Shown here piece by piece: positions 50,356 through 59,082 of a stretch of 64,000 nt of DNA. Source of the DNA: Streptomyces caeruleatus (GTDB taxonomy: Bacteria > Actinomycetota > Actinomycetes > Streptomycetales > Streptomycetaceae). Made by a program: the position numbers and the translations under genes. Position 1 is the first letter of the stretch; each line of letters starts with the position of its first letter. The stretch is taken from the NCBI RefSeq assembly GCF_001514235.1, contig NZ_KQ948943.1:62001-126000 (forward strand), given 5' to 3'. Under the pieces are notes generated by a model. It searched no databases and was not told the DNA's origin. It was given only the letters and a program-made list of their open reading frames with translations.

Positions 50356-51483
50356 CTACAGGTCGACCTCCTGCATCAACATCCCGACCTCGGTGTTCGA
50401 CAGCCGCCGCAGCCAGCCCGACTTCTGGTCGCCGAGGGTGATCGGCCCGAAGGAGGTGCGGACCAGCTTCTCGACGGGGAAGCCCGCCTCGGCCAGCATG
50501 CGGCGCACGATGTGCTTGCGGCCCTCGTGCAGGGTGACCTCGACCAGGTAGTTCTTGCCGGTCTGCTCGACGACCCGGAAGTGGTCCGCGCGCGCGTAGC
50601 CGTCCTCCAGCTGGATGCCGTCCTTGAGCTTCTTGCCCAGGTCGCGCGGGATCGGGCCGACGATGGCCGCCAGGTAGGTCTTCTTGACGCCGTACTTGGG
50701 GTGGGTGAGGCGGTGGGCCAGCTCGCCGTGGTTGGTGAGCAGGATGACGCCCTCGGTCTCGGTGTCGAGCCGGCCGACGTGGAAGAGCCGGGTCTCACGG
50801 TTGGTGACGTAGTCACCGAGGCACTGCCGCCCCTCCGGGTCCTCCATGGTCGAGACGACACCGGCGGGCTTGTTGAGCGAGAAGAACTGGTACGACTGCG
50901 TGGCGACGGTCAGCCCGTCGACCTTGACCTCGTCCTTCTCCGGGTCGACCCGCTTGCCCTGCTCCAGCACGATCTCGCCGTTGACCTCGACCCGCGCCTG
51001 CTCGATGAGCTCCTCGCAGGCGCGCCGGGAGCCGTAGCCGGCCCGCGCGAGCACCTTCTGGAGGCGCTCGCCCTCCTGCTCGGCGCCCGGGAAGGTCTTG
51101 GGCAGCTTGACGTCCTTCTTGCCCGCGTAGCGCTCCCGGTTGCGCTCCTCGGCGCGGGCGTCGTACTCACGGGAGGTCGCCGGCGCCGAACGGCCCCGAC
51201 CGGTGCCGCGCTGCTGGCCCTGCTTGGGCCCGCCCTTGGCGCCGCCGCGCGCGGAGGCACCGCGCCCCGACTTCGGGCCGTCCTGGGTGGCGCCGGGGCC
51301 CACGTCGTAGCGCCGCTCCTCCGGGCGCGGCTTCTTCGGCCGGCCGCCCTGCTTGTCGTCGCGGTTGTTGCCGGCGCCGCGGTAGTTGCCGCGGCCCCCG
51401 CTGCTCCCGCCGCGGCCGCCGCTGTTGCCACCACGGCTCCCGCCGTTGTTTCCGCTGCTGTTCCTGCCGCTGCTGCTTCGCAT
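50356..51483 (-). CDS. rluB: 23S rRNA pseudouridine synthase RluB-like, with long RGG-rich N-terminus
   Basis: The 375-aa protein begins with about 120 residues rich in Gly, Arg, Asn, Ser (RGGNSGGRGGSSGGRGNYRG and similar), an intrinsically disordered, probably RNA-binding extension. An S4 domain follows (RLQKVLARAGYGSRRACEE), then the synthase with FHVGRLDTETEG, whose Asp is catalytic, and EGRKHIVRRM. It modifies 23S rRNA helix 80/90-region uridines by family. It overlaps the scpB stop by one base (TGATG). Confidence 0.9.
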   Translation of the reverse strand: MRSSSGRNSSGNNGGSRGGNSGGRGGSSGGRGNYRGAGNNRDDKQGGRPKKPRPEERRYDVGPGATQDGPKSGRGASARGGAKGGPKQGQQRGTGRGRSAPATSREYDARAEERNRERYAGKKDVKLPKTFPGAEQEGERLQKVLARAGYGSRRACEELIEQARVEVNGEIVLEQGKRVDPEKDEVKVDGLTVATQSYQFFSLNKPAGVVSTMEDPEGRQCLGDYVTNRETRLFHVGRLDTETEGVILLTNHGELAHRLTHPKYGVKKTYLAAIVGPIPRDLGKKLKDGIQLEDGYARADHFRVVEQTGKNYLVEVTLHEGRKHIVRRMLAEAGFPVEKLVRTSFGPITLGDQKSGWLRRLSNTEVGMLMQEVDL

Positions 51484-52166
51484 CAAAGTTCCGTCTGGTC
51501 GTCTACGTCGTCGGTACCCCGGCTCACCGAGGTGCCCGGACCGTCATCGGGAGCGTCCGGGTCGAACGACGGCACCCCTTCCTGGGTCTCGGCCTCGATC
51601 GCCTCCGCCTCCGGGAGGAAGGGCGCGAGCTCCGGGAGCTCGTCCAGACCGCGCAGGCCCATCCGCTCCAGGAAGTAGTTCGTCGTCCTGTACAGGATCG
51701 CACCTGTTTCGGGTTCCGTGCCCGCCTCCTCGACCAGCCCGCGCTGAAGGAGGGTGCGCATGACCCCGTCGCAGTTCACTCCGCGCACCGCCGAGACGCG
51801 GCTACGGCTGACGGGTTGGCGGTACGCGACGACGGCCAGCGTCTCCAGGGCGGCCTGGGTGAGCCGGGCGGTCTGCCCGTCCAGCACCAGCCGCTCGACG
51901 GCGGCCGCGTACTCGGGACGGGTGTAGAAACGCCAGCCGCCCGCGACGAACCGCAGCTCGAAGCCGCGCCCCTGCACGACGTAGTCGTCGGCCAGCTCCC
52001 GCAGGGCACCGGCGATCTGCCGCCGCGGCCGCTCCAGGAGCTTGGCGAGGCGCTCCTCGGTCGCGGGCTCGTCCACGACCATGAGCATCGCCTCCAGGGC
52101 GGGCTTGAGGTCGAGGTCCGCGACGCCGCGCAGCCCGGCCGGAAGCTCGGTGGTCTCCTCACTCAC
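51483..52166 (-). CDS. scpB: Segregation and condensation protein B
   Basis: The 227-aa protein has two winged-helix domains (LKPALEAMLMVVDEPATEER; LTQAALETLAVVAYRQPVSR) and the motif RGVNCDGVMRTLL, as in ScpB. It bridges ScpA and Smc to form condensin. The C-terminal 45 residues are acidic and disordered. GTGA overlap with scpA couples translation. Confidence 0.93.
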   Translation of the reverse strand: MSEETTELPAGLRGVADLDLKPALEAMLMVVDEPATEERLAKLLERPRRQIAGALRELADDYVVQGRGFELRFVAGGWRFYTRPEYAAAVERLVLDGQTARLTQAALETLAVVAYRQPVSRSRVSAVRGVNCDGVMRTLLQRGLVEEAGTEPETGAILYRTTNYFLERMGLRGLDELPELAPFLPEAEAIEAETQEGVPSFDPDAPDDGPGTSVSRGTDDVDDQTEL

Positions 52167-53311
52167 GCCTTCTTCTCCTCCTTCGGCGGCTCGGGCGGCC
52201 GGTCGAACTCGTCGGTCACCGTGGGCGTCTCGTCCCCGTCCCCGCCGGTCCAGCGCACGGTGAGCTCCCCGAGCGCGGTCTCCTGGTCCAGGGCCACGGC
52301 CTTCTCCCGGTAGAGCTCCAGCAGGGCCAGGAACCGCGCCACGACGGTGAGGGTGTCGTCGGTGTCCTCGACGAGAGCCCGGAAGCTGGCCTCGCCGAGC
52401 TCCTTCAGCCGCGCGACGACGATCCCGGCCTGTTCCTGCACGCTGACCAGCGGCGCGTGGATGTGATCGACGTAGACCTGCGGCTTCGGCTTGGGCTGCA
52501 TCGCCTTGACCGCGAGCCTGGCGAATCCTTCCGCCCCGATGCTGATGACGACCTCGGGCAACAGCTCGGCGTGCTGCGGCTCCAGCCCGACGGTCCGCGG
52601 ATAGCGCCGCGCCTCGTCGTCGAGCCGTCGGCTGAAGATGTCGGCGATCTGCTTGTACGCCCGGTACTGCAGCAGCCGCGCGAACAGCAGGTCCCGCGCC
52701 TCCAGCAGCGCGAGGTCGGCCTCGTCCTCCACCTCGGCGGCGGGCAGCAGCCGGGCCGCCTTCAGATCGAGCAGCGTGGCCGCGACGACCAGGAACTCGG
52801 TCGTCTCGTCCAGGTCCCAGTCCGACCCCATGGCCCTGATGTGCGCCATGAACTCGTCGGTCACCTTGGACAGCGCGACCTCGGTGACGTCGAGCTTGTG
52901 CTTCGAGATCAGCTGGAGGAGGAGATCGAAGGGCCCCTCGAAGTTGGAGAGGCGGACCTTGAAGACGCCGTCGTCGGGCTCGTCCGGTTCTGCGGCGGGC
53001 GGTTCGGGAGGGGCCGCCGCGGCCTCTTGGGCGGGTCGTTCGGCAACGGCCTCCGACGGCTGCGCAGCGGTCGGCTCGTCGTCATCGCCGCCGCCGTTGT
53101 GGGCAGCTGTTCCGCCGGGCGGAACGGGTGGGCACGACGGCCCCCGGGCCGGAGCCGGAGACCGGACCTCAGCCGGCGCCTCGCTCTCCGCCTCCGCAGG
53201 AGGCGAAGGAACCGGCTCGACCGGCGGAGCCGCCCCCGGCCCTCGCCCCAGCGCACGCCGACGACCGGCTGCTGCGCCGGAGGCCGGGGCGGGAACGTCG
53301 TTCGAGGTCAT
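52163..53311 (-). CDS. scpA: Segregation and condensation protein A
   Basis: The 382-aa kleisin has an unusually long Pro/Glu/Ala-rich N-terminal extension (about 115 residues), then the conserved FKVRLSNFEGPFDLLLQLIS, KLDVTEVALSKVTDEF and LLDLKAARLLP. The C-terminal winged helix includes VARFLALLELYREKAV. It closes the Smc ring. ATG 53311 matches the gene before it ending 18 bp upstream. Confidence 0.93.
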   Translation of the reverse strand: MTSNDVPAPASGAAAGRRRALGRGPGAAPPVEPVPSPPAEAESEAPAEVRSPAPARGPSCPPVPPGGTAAHNGGGDDDEPTAAQPSEAVAERPAQEAAAAPPEPPAAEPDEPDDGVFKVRLSNFEGPFDLLLQLISKHKLDVTEVALSKVTDEFMAHIRAMGSDWDLDETTEFLVVAATLLDLKAARLLPAAEVEDEADLALLEARDLLFARLLQYRAYKQIADIFSRRLDDEARRYPRTVGLEPQHAELLPEVVISIGAEGFARLAVKAMQPKPKPQVYVDHIHAPLVSVQEQAGIVVARLKELGEASFRALVEDTDDTLTVVARFLALLELYREKAVALDQETALGELTVRWTGGDGDETPTVTDEFDRPPEPPKEEKKA

Positions 53312-53329
53312 GGCCCCCGCAGGCTACCG

Positions 53330-53944
53330 CTACCGCCCGCGAAGTCGTCGTACGAGGATGCTGGCGTCTCCGCGGCTCTCCAGATCCGCGAGGACCACGG
53401 CCACCGCCTCGCGGACGATCCGCCCCCGGTCGACGGCCAGCCCGTGCTCACCGCGCAGCACGAGACGCGCGTGCTCCAGGTCCATGAGCTCCTCGGCGGA
53501 GACGTACACAGTGATCTTCTCGTCGTGCCGTTCACGCCCACTGGGCCGGCGCGAGGCGCTCCGCCCCCGCTTGCGCGGCGCGGCGGAGGCCGAAGCGGCA
53601 GCGGCTCCGGACCCGGCAGAACCGCCGGAGGCACCCGCGGCAGAACCTTCCTGCGCCCCCTCCTGCCGGCGCGCGGAGCGCTCCGCGGCCCGGCTGCGTG
53701 ACTCACCGGCGTCGACGGACTCCGCGTCGGCCGCCACATGCTCCGCGCCGTCACCGTCGCCGCCCTGCACGGGCACCGACTGCGGCGCGTCCTCGGCGGC
53801 CGCGGCGGGATCGCTCTCCCCCGCGGGAGCCGGCACCCGGGCCTCGCCGTTGGCCGGGCGCCGGGGAGTGGACGGCTGGAGCGCCATACCCCCTGTCGTA
53901 CGGAACAGTTCGTCGGCCCCCGGCAGACTCACTCGGCGTGACAC
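53330..53944 (-). CDS. Ribbon-helix-helix-like protein encoded between parA and scpA
   Basis: The 204-aa protein is disordered and Ala/Ser/Glu-rich for 140 residues, then has a compact C-terminal domain: KITVYVSAEELMDLEHARLV, with VDRGRIVREAVAVVLADLES. A beta strand followed by two helices and the R-I-V-R-E-A pattern fit a ribbon-helix-helix DNA-binding domain. It overlaps parA by 16 bp and precedes scpA by 18 bp, as expected for a ParA-partner (ParG/omega-like) role, but there is no experimental basis here. Confidence 0.7.
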   Translation of the reverse strand: MSRRVSLPGADELFRTTGGMALQPSTPRRPANGEARVPAPAGESDPAAAAEDAPQSVPVQGGDGDGAEHVAADAESVDAGESRSRAAERSARRQEGAQEGSAAGASGGSAGSGAAAASASAAPRKRGRSASRRPSGRERHDEKITVYVSAEELMDLEHARLVLRGEHGLAVDRGRIVREAVAVVLADLESRGDASILVRRLRGR

Positions 53945-55107
53945 CGGGCGAGCACCTCCCTGGCGAGCTGGCGATAGGCGGCGGCCCCGACGGAGTTGGA
54001 GGCGTACGTGGTGATCGGCTCACCGGCGACCGTGGTCTCCGGGAAGCGGACCGTGCGCCCGATGACCGTGTGGTAGACGTGGTCGTCGAACGCCTCGACC
54101 ACACGGGCCAGCACCTCGCGGCTGTGGACCGTGCGCGAGTCGTACATCGTGGCCAGGATTCCGTCGAGCTCCAGCTCCGGGTTGAGCCGCTCCTGGACCT
54201 TCTCGATGGTCTCGGTCAGCAGGGCCACGCCACGGAGGGCGAAGAACTCGCACTCCAGCGGCACGATCACCTTGTGGGCGGCCGTCAGGGCGTTCACCGT
54301 GAGCAGACCCAGCGAGGGCTGACAGTCGATCACGATGAAGTCGTAGTCGGGCAGCAGCGGCTTCAGGGCGCGCTGGAGCGTCGACTCGCGCGCGACCTCG
54401 CTGACCAGCTGGACCTCGGCGGCCGACAGGTCGATGTTGCTCGGGAGCAGGTCCATGTTGGGGACCGCCGTCTTCAGGAGCACCTCGTCGGCCGACATGC
54501 CCCGCTCCATGAGCAGGTTGTAGACCGTGAGGTCGAGCTCCATCGGATTGACGCCGAGTCCGACCGAGAGCGCGCCCTGGGGGTCGAAGTCGACGAGCAG
54601 GACCCGGCGTCCGTATTCCGCGAGTGCCGCACCCAGGTTGATGGTCGACGTCGTCTTGCCGACGCCGCCCTTCTGGTTGCACATCGCGATGATCTTCGCG
54701 GGGCCGTGGTCGGTCAGCGGACCCGGGATCGGGAAGTACGGCAGCGGACGCCCGGTCGGGCCGATGCGCTCGCGGCGCTGCCGGGCAGCGTCGGGCGCGA
54801 GGGTGGCCGCGTACTCGGGGTCGGGCTCGTACTCCGCGTCGGGGTCGTAGAAGTGCCCGTCGGGCAGTTCGTCGTAGTCGGCGAATTGGTTGTGGGGCGC
54901 GCCACTTCCGTCGCCGGCCATGGCGTTCACGTGATGGCCATCCATGCTCTGGTGTGCTGTCTGAGTCAACCCTGAGATCTGGTGACTCTGGTGGGCTGCG
55001 AAGGTGCGCACCGCAACGGAGCCGACAGCCTCGAATCCCGCGGGACCCTGGCCCCGTACCGGCATTCCTGGTTGACCACCCCCGGGAGAAAATGTCGACT
55101 CATTCAC
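53929..55107 (-). CDS. ParA-family (Soj-like) chromosome partitioning ATPase, orphan copy
   Basis: The 392-aa protein has a disordered Gln/His/Pro-rich N-terminus of 130 residues, then a ParA core with deviant Walker A CNQKGGVGKTTSTINL near residue 148, LLVDFDPQGALSVGLG and DFIVIDCQPSLGLLT. Canonical parAB lies near oriC in Streptomyces, so this is a second ParA (SMC-locus type). No parB is adjacent; an RHH-like gene is. The GTG start has AGGAGGT 10 bases upstream. Confidence 0.92.
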   Translation of the reverse strand: MNESTFSPGGGQPGMPVRGQGPAGFEAVGSVAVRTFAAHQSHQISGLTQTAHQSMDGHHVNAMAGDGSGAPHNQFADYDELPDGHFYDPDAEYEPDPEYAATLAPDAARQRRERIGPTGRPLPYFPIPGPLTDHGPAKIIAMCNQKGGVGKTTSTINLGAALAEYGRRVLLVDFDPQGALSVGLGVNPMELDLTVYNLLMERGMSADEVLLKTAVPNMDLLPSNIDLSAAEVQLVSEVARESTLQRALKPLLPDYDFIVIDCQPSLGLLTVNALTAAHKVIVPLECEFFALRGVALLTETIEKVQERLNPELELDGILATMYDSRTVHSREVLARVVEAFDDHVYHTVIGRTVRFPETTVAGEPITTYASNSVGAAAYRQLAREVLARCHAE

Positions 55108-55464
55108 AAGTCGTCTTACCTCCTTGGTGACCAGGAAACTTCTAGACAGGTCAGCGTGGCACCATGCCGACAGTCGGCGACTCTATGGCGTGTCGGGCAT
55201 CCGCAGCAACACAATCCGCCGGACCGGGCAGATGTGTCGACAATGAAACATCCCGCTGTCAAGGGCGTACGGCCGTCGCACAGCAGGTTTCGCGGGTGTG
55301 CGAATCGGGCGAAGGGTTGCGTTCGAGGCGAGTTGACCGAGAGTCGCAAAGTGACCATACACACATCCGGCCGGACCTTTTCGGGCAAGGTCCGGCCGGG
55401 TGCGTTCGGTTGACGACTTGTGTTGACGTATCGCCTTTACCAGAAAGTGACTTAGCCGATCGGC
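55108..55464. promoter_or_regulatory. parA promoter and ald terminator region
   Basis: This 357-bp gap lacks a credible ORF and parS (GTTTCACGTGAAAC) is absent. A hairpin lies at 55367-55399 on the ald side. The rest should contain the parA-operon promoter. Confidence 0.45.
55367..55399. terminator. Hairpin downstream of ald
   Basis: CCGGCCGGACCTT / AAGGTCCGGCCGG forms a perfect 13-bp stem with a 7-nt loop, 66 bp past the ald stop on the minus strand. Confidence 0.75.
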
Positions 55465-56589
55465 TCAGCCGAGCAGCGTTTCGAGCTCCGCGTGCTCCAG
55501 GCCGTGCGCCTCGGCGACCTCCCGGTAAACGACCTTGCCGTCATGCGTGTTGAGGCCCTTGGCCAGCGCGGCGTCGCGGCGCAGCGCCTCGACCCAGCCC
55601 CGGTTGGCGAGTTCGAGGATGTAGGGCAGCGTGGCGTTGGTCAGCGCGTAGGTGGAGGTGTTGGGCACCGCACCCGGCATGTTGGCGACGCAGTAGAAGA
55701 CCGAGTTGTGGACCGGGAAGGTCGGCTCGGCGTGCGTGGTGGGGTGCGAGTCCTCGAAGCAGCCGCCCTGGTCGATCGCGATGTCGACAAGAACACTTCC
55801 CGGCTTCATCCGGGAGACCAGCTCGTTGGTGACCAGCTTCGGGGCCTTGGCACCCGGGATGAGGACCGCGCCGATGACGAGGTCGGCCTCGAGGCAGGCC
55901 TTCTCCAGCTCCAGGGCGTTGGAGACGACGGTCTGGATCTTCGTGCCGAAGACCTTGTCCGCCTCCTTGAGCTTGTTGATGTCCTTGTCGAGCAGGGTCA
56001 CGTGGAAGCCCATGCCGATGGCGATCTGCGCGGCGTTCCAGCCGGAGACGCCGCCGCCGATGACGACGGCCCGGCCGGCCAGCACGCCCGGGACGCCGCC
56101 CGGCAGCACACCGCGGCCGCCGTTGGCGCGCATCAGGTGGTAGGCGCCGACCTGCGGGGCGAGCCGGCCGGCCACCTCGGACATGGGGGCGAGCAGCGGC
56201 AGAGCGCGGGAGGGCAGCTCGACCGTCTCGTAGGCGATCGCCGTGGTGCCGGACTCGACGAGGGCGTCCGTGCACTCCTTGGAGGCGGCCAGGTGCAGGT
56301 AGGTGAAGAGCGTCTGGTCCTTGCGGAGGCGGTGGTACTCCTCAGCGATGGGCTCCTTGACCTTCAGCAGCAGGTCGGCGGTGGCCCACACCTCGTCGGC
56401 GGTCGGCAGGATCTGGGCGCCTGCGGCGACGTACTCACTGTCCGGGATCGACGAGCCGACACCGGCGTTCTGCTCGATGACGACCTGGTGGCCGTGGCGC
56501 ACCAGCTCCAGCACGCCGGCGGGGGTGATGGCCACCCGGAACTCGTTGTTCTTGACCTCGCGGGGGATGCCGACCTTCACGTCGATCAC
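55465..56589 (-). CDS. ald: Alanine dehydrogenase
   Basis: The 374-aa enzyme has KVGIPREVKNNEFRVAITPA at the N-terminus with the catalytic Lys in LLKVKEP, His in FTYLHLAAS, and the NAD fold VVIGGGVSGWNAAQIAIGMG. It interconverts alanine and pyruvate with NAD. Start is uncertain between GTG 56589 (AAGGA 4 bases upstream) and GTG 56580. Monocistronic. Confidence 0.93.
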   Translation of the reverse strand: MIDVKVGIPREVKNNEFRVAITPAGVLELVRHGHQVVIEQNAGVGSSIPDSEYVAAGAQILPTADEVWATADLLLKVKEPIAEEYHRLRKDQTLFTYLHLAASKECTDALVESGTTAIAYETVELPSRALPLLAPMSEVAGRLAPQVGAYHLMRANGGRGVLPGGVPGVLAGRAVVIGGGVSGWNAAQIAIGMGFHVTLLDKDINKLKEADKVFGTKIQTVVSNALELEKACLEADLVIGAVLIPGAKAPKLVTNELVSRMKPGSVLVDIAIDQGGCFEDSHPTTHAEPTFPVHNSVFYCVANMPGAVPNTSTYALTNATLPYILELANRGWVEALRRDAALAKGLNTHDGKVVYREVAEAHGLEHAELETLLG

Positions 56590-56724
56590 GGTCCTTGGCT
56601 CAGAGGGTGTGGGGCATTGCATGACATTCCCAGGCATGCGGGGGCACACCGGGGTACACCGCAGGAGAAGGTGCGGCAGAGCCAGTCTAATGAAGGTGTT
56701 CCCGCTGTCTAGCCTTTCATTGCA

Positions 56725-58812
56725 TCAATCTTCTGCGGATGCACTACGGATTTCGCAGGCGTTAGCGTCTTGTTCCGGCTCGAAAGCGCCTTGCCGGGGC
56801 TCAGACACGGCCACATCGGACTCCCGAGGCTCCTCTCCCAGCATCCGCTCGGCCGCGCCGCGGTGCAGCTGCGCCGCCGACGAGTCGCCGAGATGGTCCA
56901 GCGTGTCGGCGAGCCGCAGATGCAGGGCCCCCTGGAGCCGTACGTCCTCGGCGCGCCGTGCCCACTCCACCGCCTCCTGGCAGGTGCGCAGCGATTCCTC
57001 GGGCCGGCCGGCGTACTCCTGGACCCGGGCCAGCTCGCTCAACGCCCGTGCGTGCCCGGCGACATCGCCGTTCTTGCGGTGCCCGGCGATGGCGGCCCGC
57101 CAGTTGCGCAGCGCGTCGCCGTACCGGCCCGCATAGGTGTGCGCCTCGCCGATACGGCCGTACAGCCGGGCGGCGTCGGCCCGCTCGCCCCGGGCCAGCC
57201 GCTGGGCGAGCGCGCGGCCGAACCAGTCGGCGGCCCGGTCGTAGTCCCCGAGCTCCAGATGGGCGCCGCCTACGGATTCCATCGCGCGGCCGGTCGCGTA
57301 CGGGTCGTTCGCGTCCCATCCGGCGTCCAGAGCGGCCCGATACCGCACCAGCGCCTCGCGGGTACGCCCCGTCCGGGCGTCGAGGTCGCCGAGGTTCAGC
57401 AGCGCGGCGGCCTTCTCGCGGGGCAGCTTCCGGCGCTCGGCGACGTCGAGGACCAGGCTGTGGATGCCGTACAGGTCGGCGGCGGCCTCCTGGGTGCCTA
57501 GGTGCGCGACCATCGCCCTGACCAGCTGGGACATCAGTCGGCGTGCGAGGGTGTCCAGCTCGCCGTCGGCGACCGCGGCACGGGCCGAGGCCAGCAGGGC
57601 GGGCCTGCGGATGCCGAGCCACTCGGCGGCGGCACGCGGATTGGGGAAGCGCAGGGCCTGGGGCATGCCGAGGAGCTTCTGGCGGGTCTCGGGGCTGTCG
57701 GTCTCGGTGATCGCCCGGCACGACTGGAGCAGCCGTACGGTCCGCTCCAGCATCCGGGCGCGGGCGAGCTGGAGCTCGGCGGGGCGGTCCTGGGTCTCGG
57801 TGAGGGCCTTCAGGAGCGGGTGCAGACACGCCGGGACCTCGTACTGCGGCAGCGGCGAATCCACGGCGTGCAGCAGGCCGAGGGCGACGACGTCGTCCAG
57901 GGTGGCGCGGGCGCCGTCCACCGAGCAGCCGGCGAGCGCGGAGGCGGTGTGCGGGTCGACGACGCCGCCCGGGGCGAGGGTGAGCAGCCGCAGTATCCGG
58001 GCCGCGGGCGTCGGCAGGGCGCCGTACACCAGGCGGAAGACCCGGCTGAGCGGGCTGCCCTCCTCGCCCTCGGCTCGTACCTGCTTGGCGAGGTCGGAGA
58101 CGGCCACCTTGGGGCGGGCGGCGAGCCAGCGGCCGGCCAGCGTCAGCGCCGCCGGCTGGCCATGGCACACCTCGACGAGGCCCTCGGCGGCCCGCGGGTC
58201 GACGGTGATGCGGACCGAGCCGGCGTGCCGGGACAGCAGCTCCACCGCCGACTTGGTGTCGAGGCCGCCGAGCGTGCAGGGCCGCACGTCCGGGATCCCG
58301 GTCAGCGGGCCGTGGGAGACGGCGACGACCAGGCACTCCGGGGCGTCCGGGAGCAGCGCGTCGACCTGCTCGGACTCGGCCGCGTCGTCGAGCAGCAGCA
58401 GGACCTGGCGGTCGGCGAGGGTCTTGCGGAGCTCCGCGGTGAGGTCGTCCTCGGCGGCGCCGGCCGGGGCGGGGCGGTCCACGGCGGCGAGCAGTTCGCG
58501 GGCGGTGCGCTCGACGGGGACGGGGGTGCCGTCGGGCTCGCTCAGGCGGGCACGCAGCACGCCGTCGGCGTAACGGTCCGCCACCTGCCGTACGAGCTCC
58601 TCGGCGAGCGCCGTGCGGCCCGAGCCGGGGCGGCCCGCGATGAGCAGCACGCGCGCGCGTGGCGCCTTGCGGCCGGAGAGGGTGTTCAGGCCCGCGCGCT
58701 CGATGTCGGCGCGGAGCTCCTTCAACTCACGGGTGCGGCCGAGGAATTGGTTCCCGGCGGAAGCCCGGGCGAACACCTGCACGCCGCCTGTGTCCACGAC
58801 CTGATCCGTCAC
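56725..58812 (-). CDS. STAND-type (NB-ARC) ATPase with TPR repeats
   Basis: The 695-aa protein has an N-terminal NTPase with P-loop GRPGSGRTALAEE (Lys replaced by Arg, near residue 63), Walker B QVLLLLDDAAE and a winged-helix-like segment (LPTPAARILRLLTLAPGG). From about residue 440 there are at least five TPR units (REALVRYRAALDAG, DYDRAADWFGRALA, GDALRNWRAAIAG). It resembles AfsR-family regulators lacking the SARP DNA-binding domain. The K-to-R change argues for reduced ATP hydrolysis. GTG 58812 chosen; residues upstream look like leader. Confidence 0.85.
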   Translation of the reverse strand: MTDQVVDTGGVQVFARASAGNQFLGRTRELKELRADIERAGLNTLSGRKAPRARVLLIAGRPGSGRTALAEELVRQVADRYADGVLRARLSEPDGTPVPVERTARELLAAVDRPAPAGAAEDDLTAELRKTLADRQVLLLLDDAAESEQVDALLPDAPECLVVAVSHGPLTGIPDVRPCTLGGLDTKSAVELLSRHAGSVRITVDPRAAEGLVEVCHGQPAALTLAGRWLAARPKVAVSDLAKQVRAEGEEGSPLSRVFRLVYGALPTPAARILRLLTLAPGGVVDPHTASALAGCSVDGARATLDDVVALGLLHAVDSPLPQYEVPACLHPLLKALTETQDRPAELQLARARMLERTVRLLQSCRAITETDSPETRQKLLGMPQALRFPNPRAAAEWLGIRRPALLASARAAVADGELDTLARRLMSQLVRAMVAHLGTQEAAADLYGIHSLVLDVAERRKLPREKAAALLNLGDLDARTGRTREALVRYRAALDAGWDANDPYATGRAMESVGGAHLELGDYDRAADWFGRALAQRLARGERADAARLYGRIGEAHTYAGRYGDALRNWRAAIAGHRKNGDVAGHARALSELARVQEYAGRPEESLRTCQEAVEWARRAEDVRLQGALHLRLADTLDHLGDSSAAQLHRGAAERMLGEEPRESDVAVSEPRQGAFEPEQDANACEIRSASAED

Positions 58813-58989
58813 GGGGTCACACTCCCGTCCCACCGCACGCGCAAGCCCGCCGGGACTCCGGTTCGGGCGTATTCAGAGCCTAGTTCACGCTCTGCTACGT
58901 TCCGGGCGGAGCGTGGCGGGCACGGCGGGGACGTCCCCCGATCGGATCAGCAGATGGTAGGACCGGCACTTTCCGACGGGCCTCTCAGC

Positions 58990-59055
58990 AACGCCCCAGG
59001 GGCGCGGGGCCGTGTCGATGTGCGGCTCCGCCGCTCGGGCGCGACAAGCCACTAC
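58990..59055 (-). repeat. Dispersed 3'-end repeat, copy C
   Basis: On the minus strand it starts GTAGTGGCTTGTCGCGCCCG and ends at AACGCC-complement; matches copy A over 66 bp with few differences. Lies 28 bp past the NUDIX stop, in the gene's orientation. Confidence 0.75.
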
Positions 59056-59082
59056 GGCGCCGCACCCGAACGAAGCCCCCAC

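Noticed and set aside
55108..55464. parS site near the orphan parA
   Set aside because: No sequence close to GTTTCACGTGAAAC was found; the nearest TGTTTCA-like string is not palindromic.
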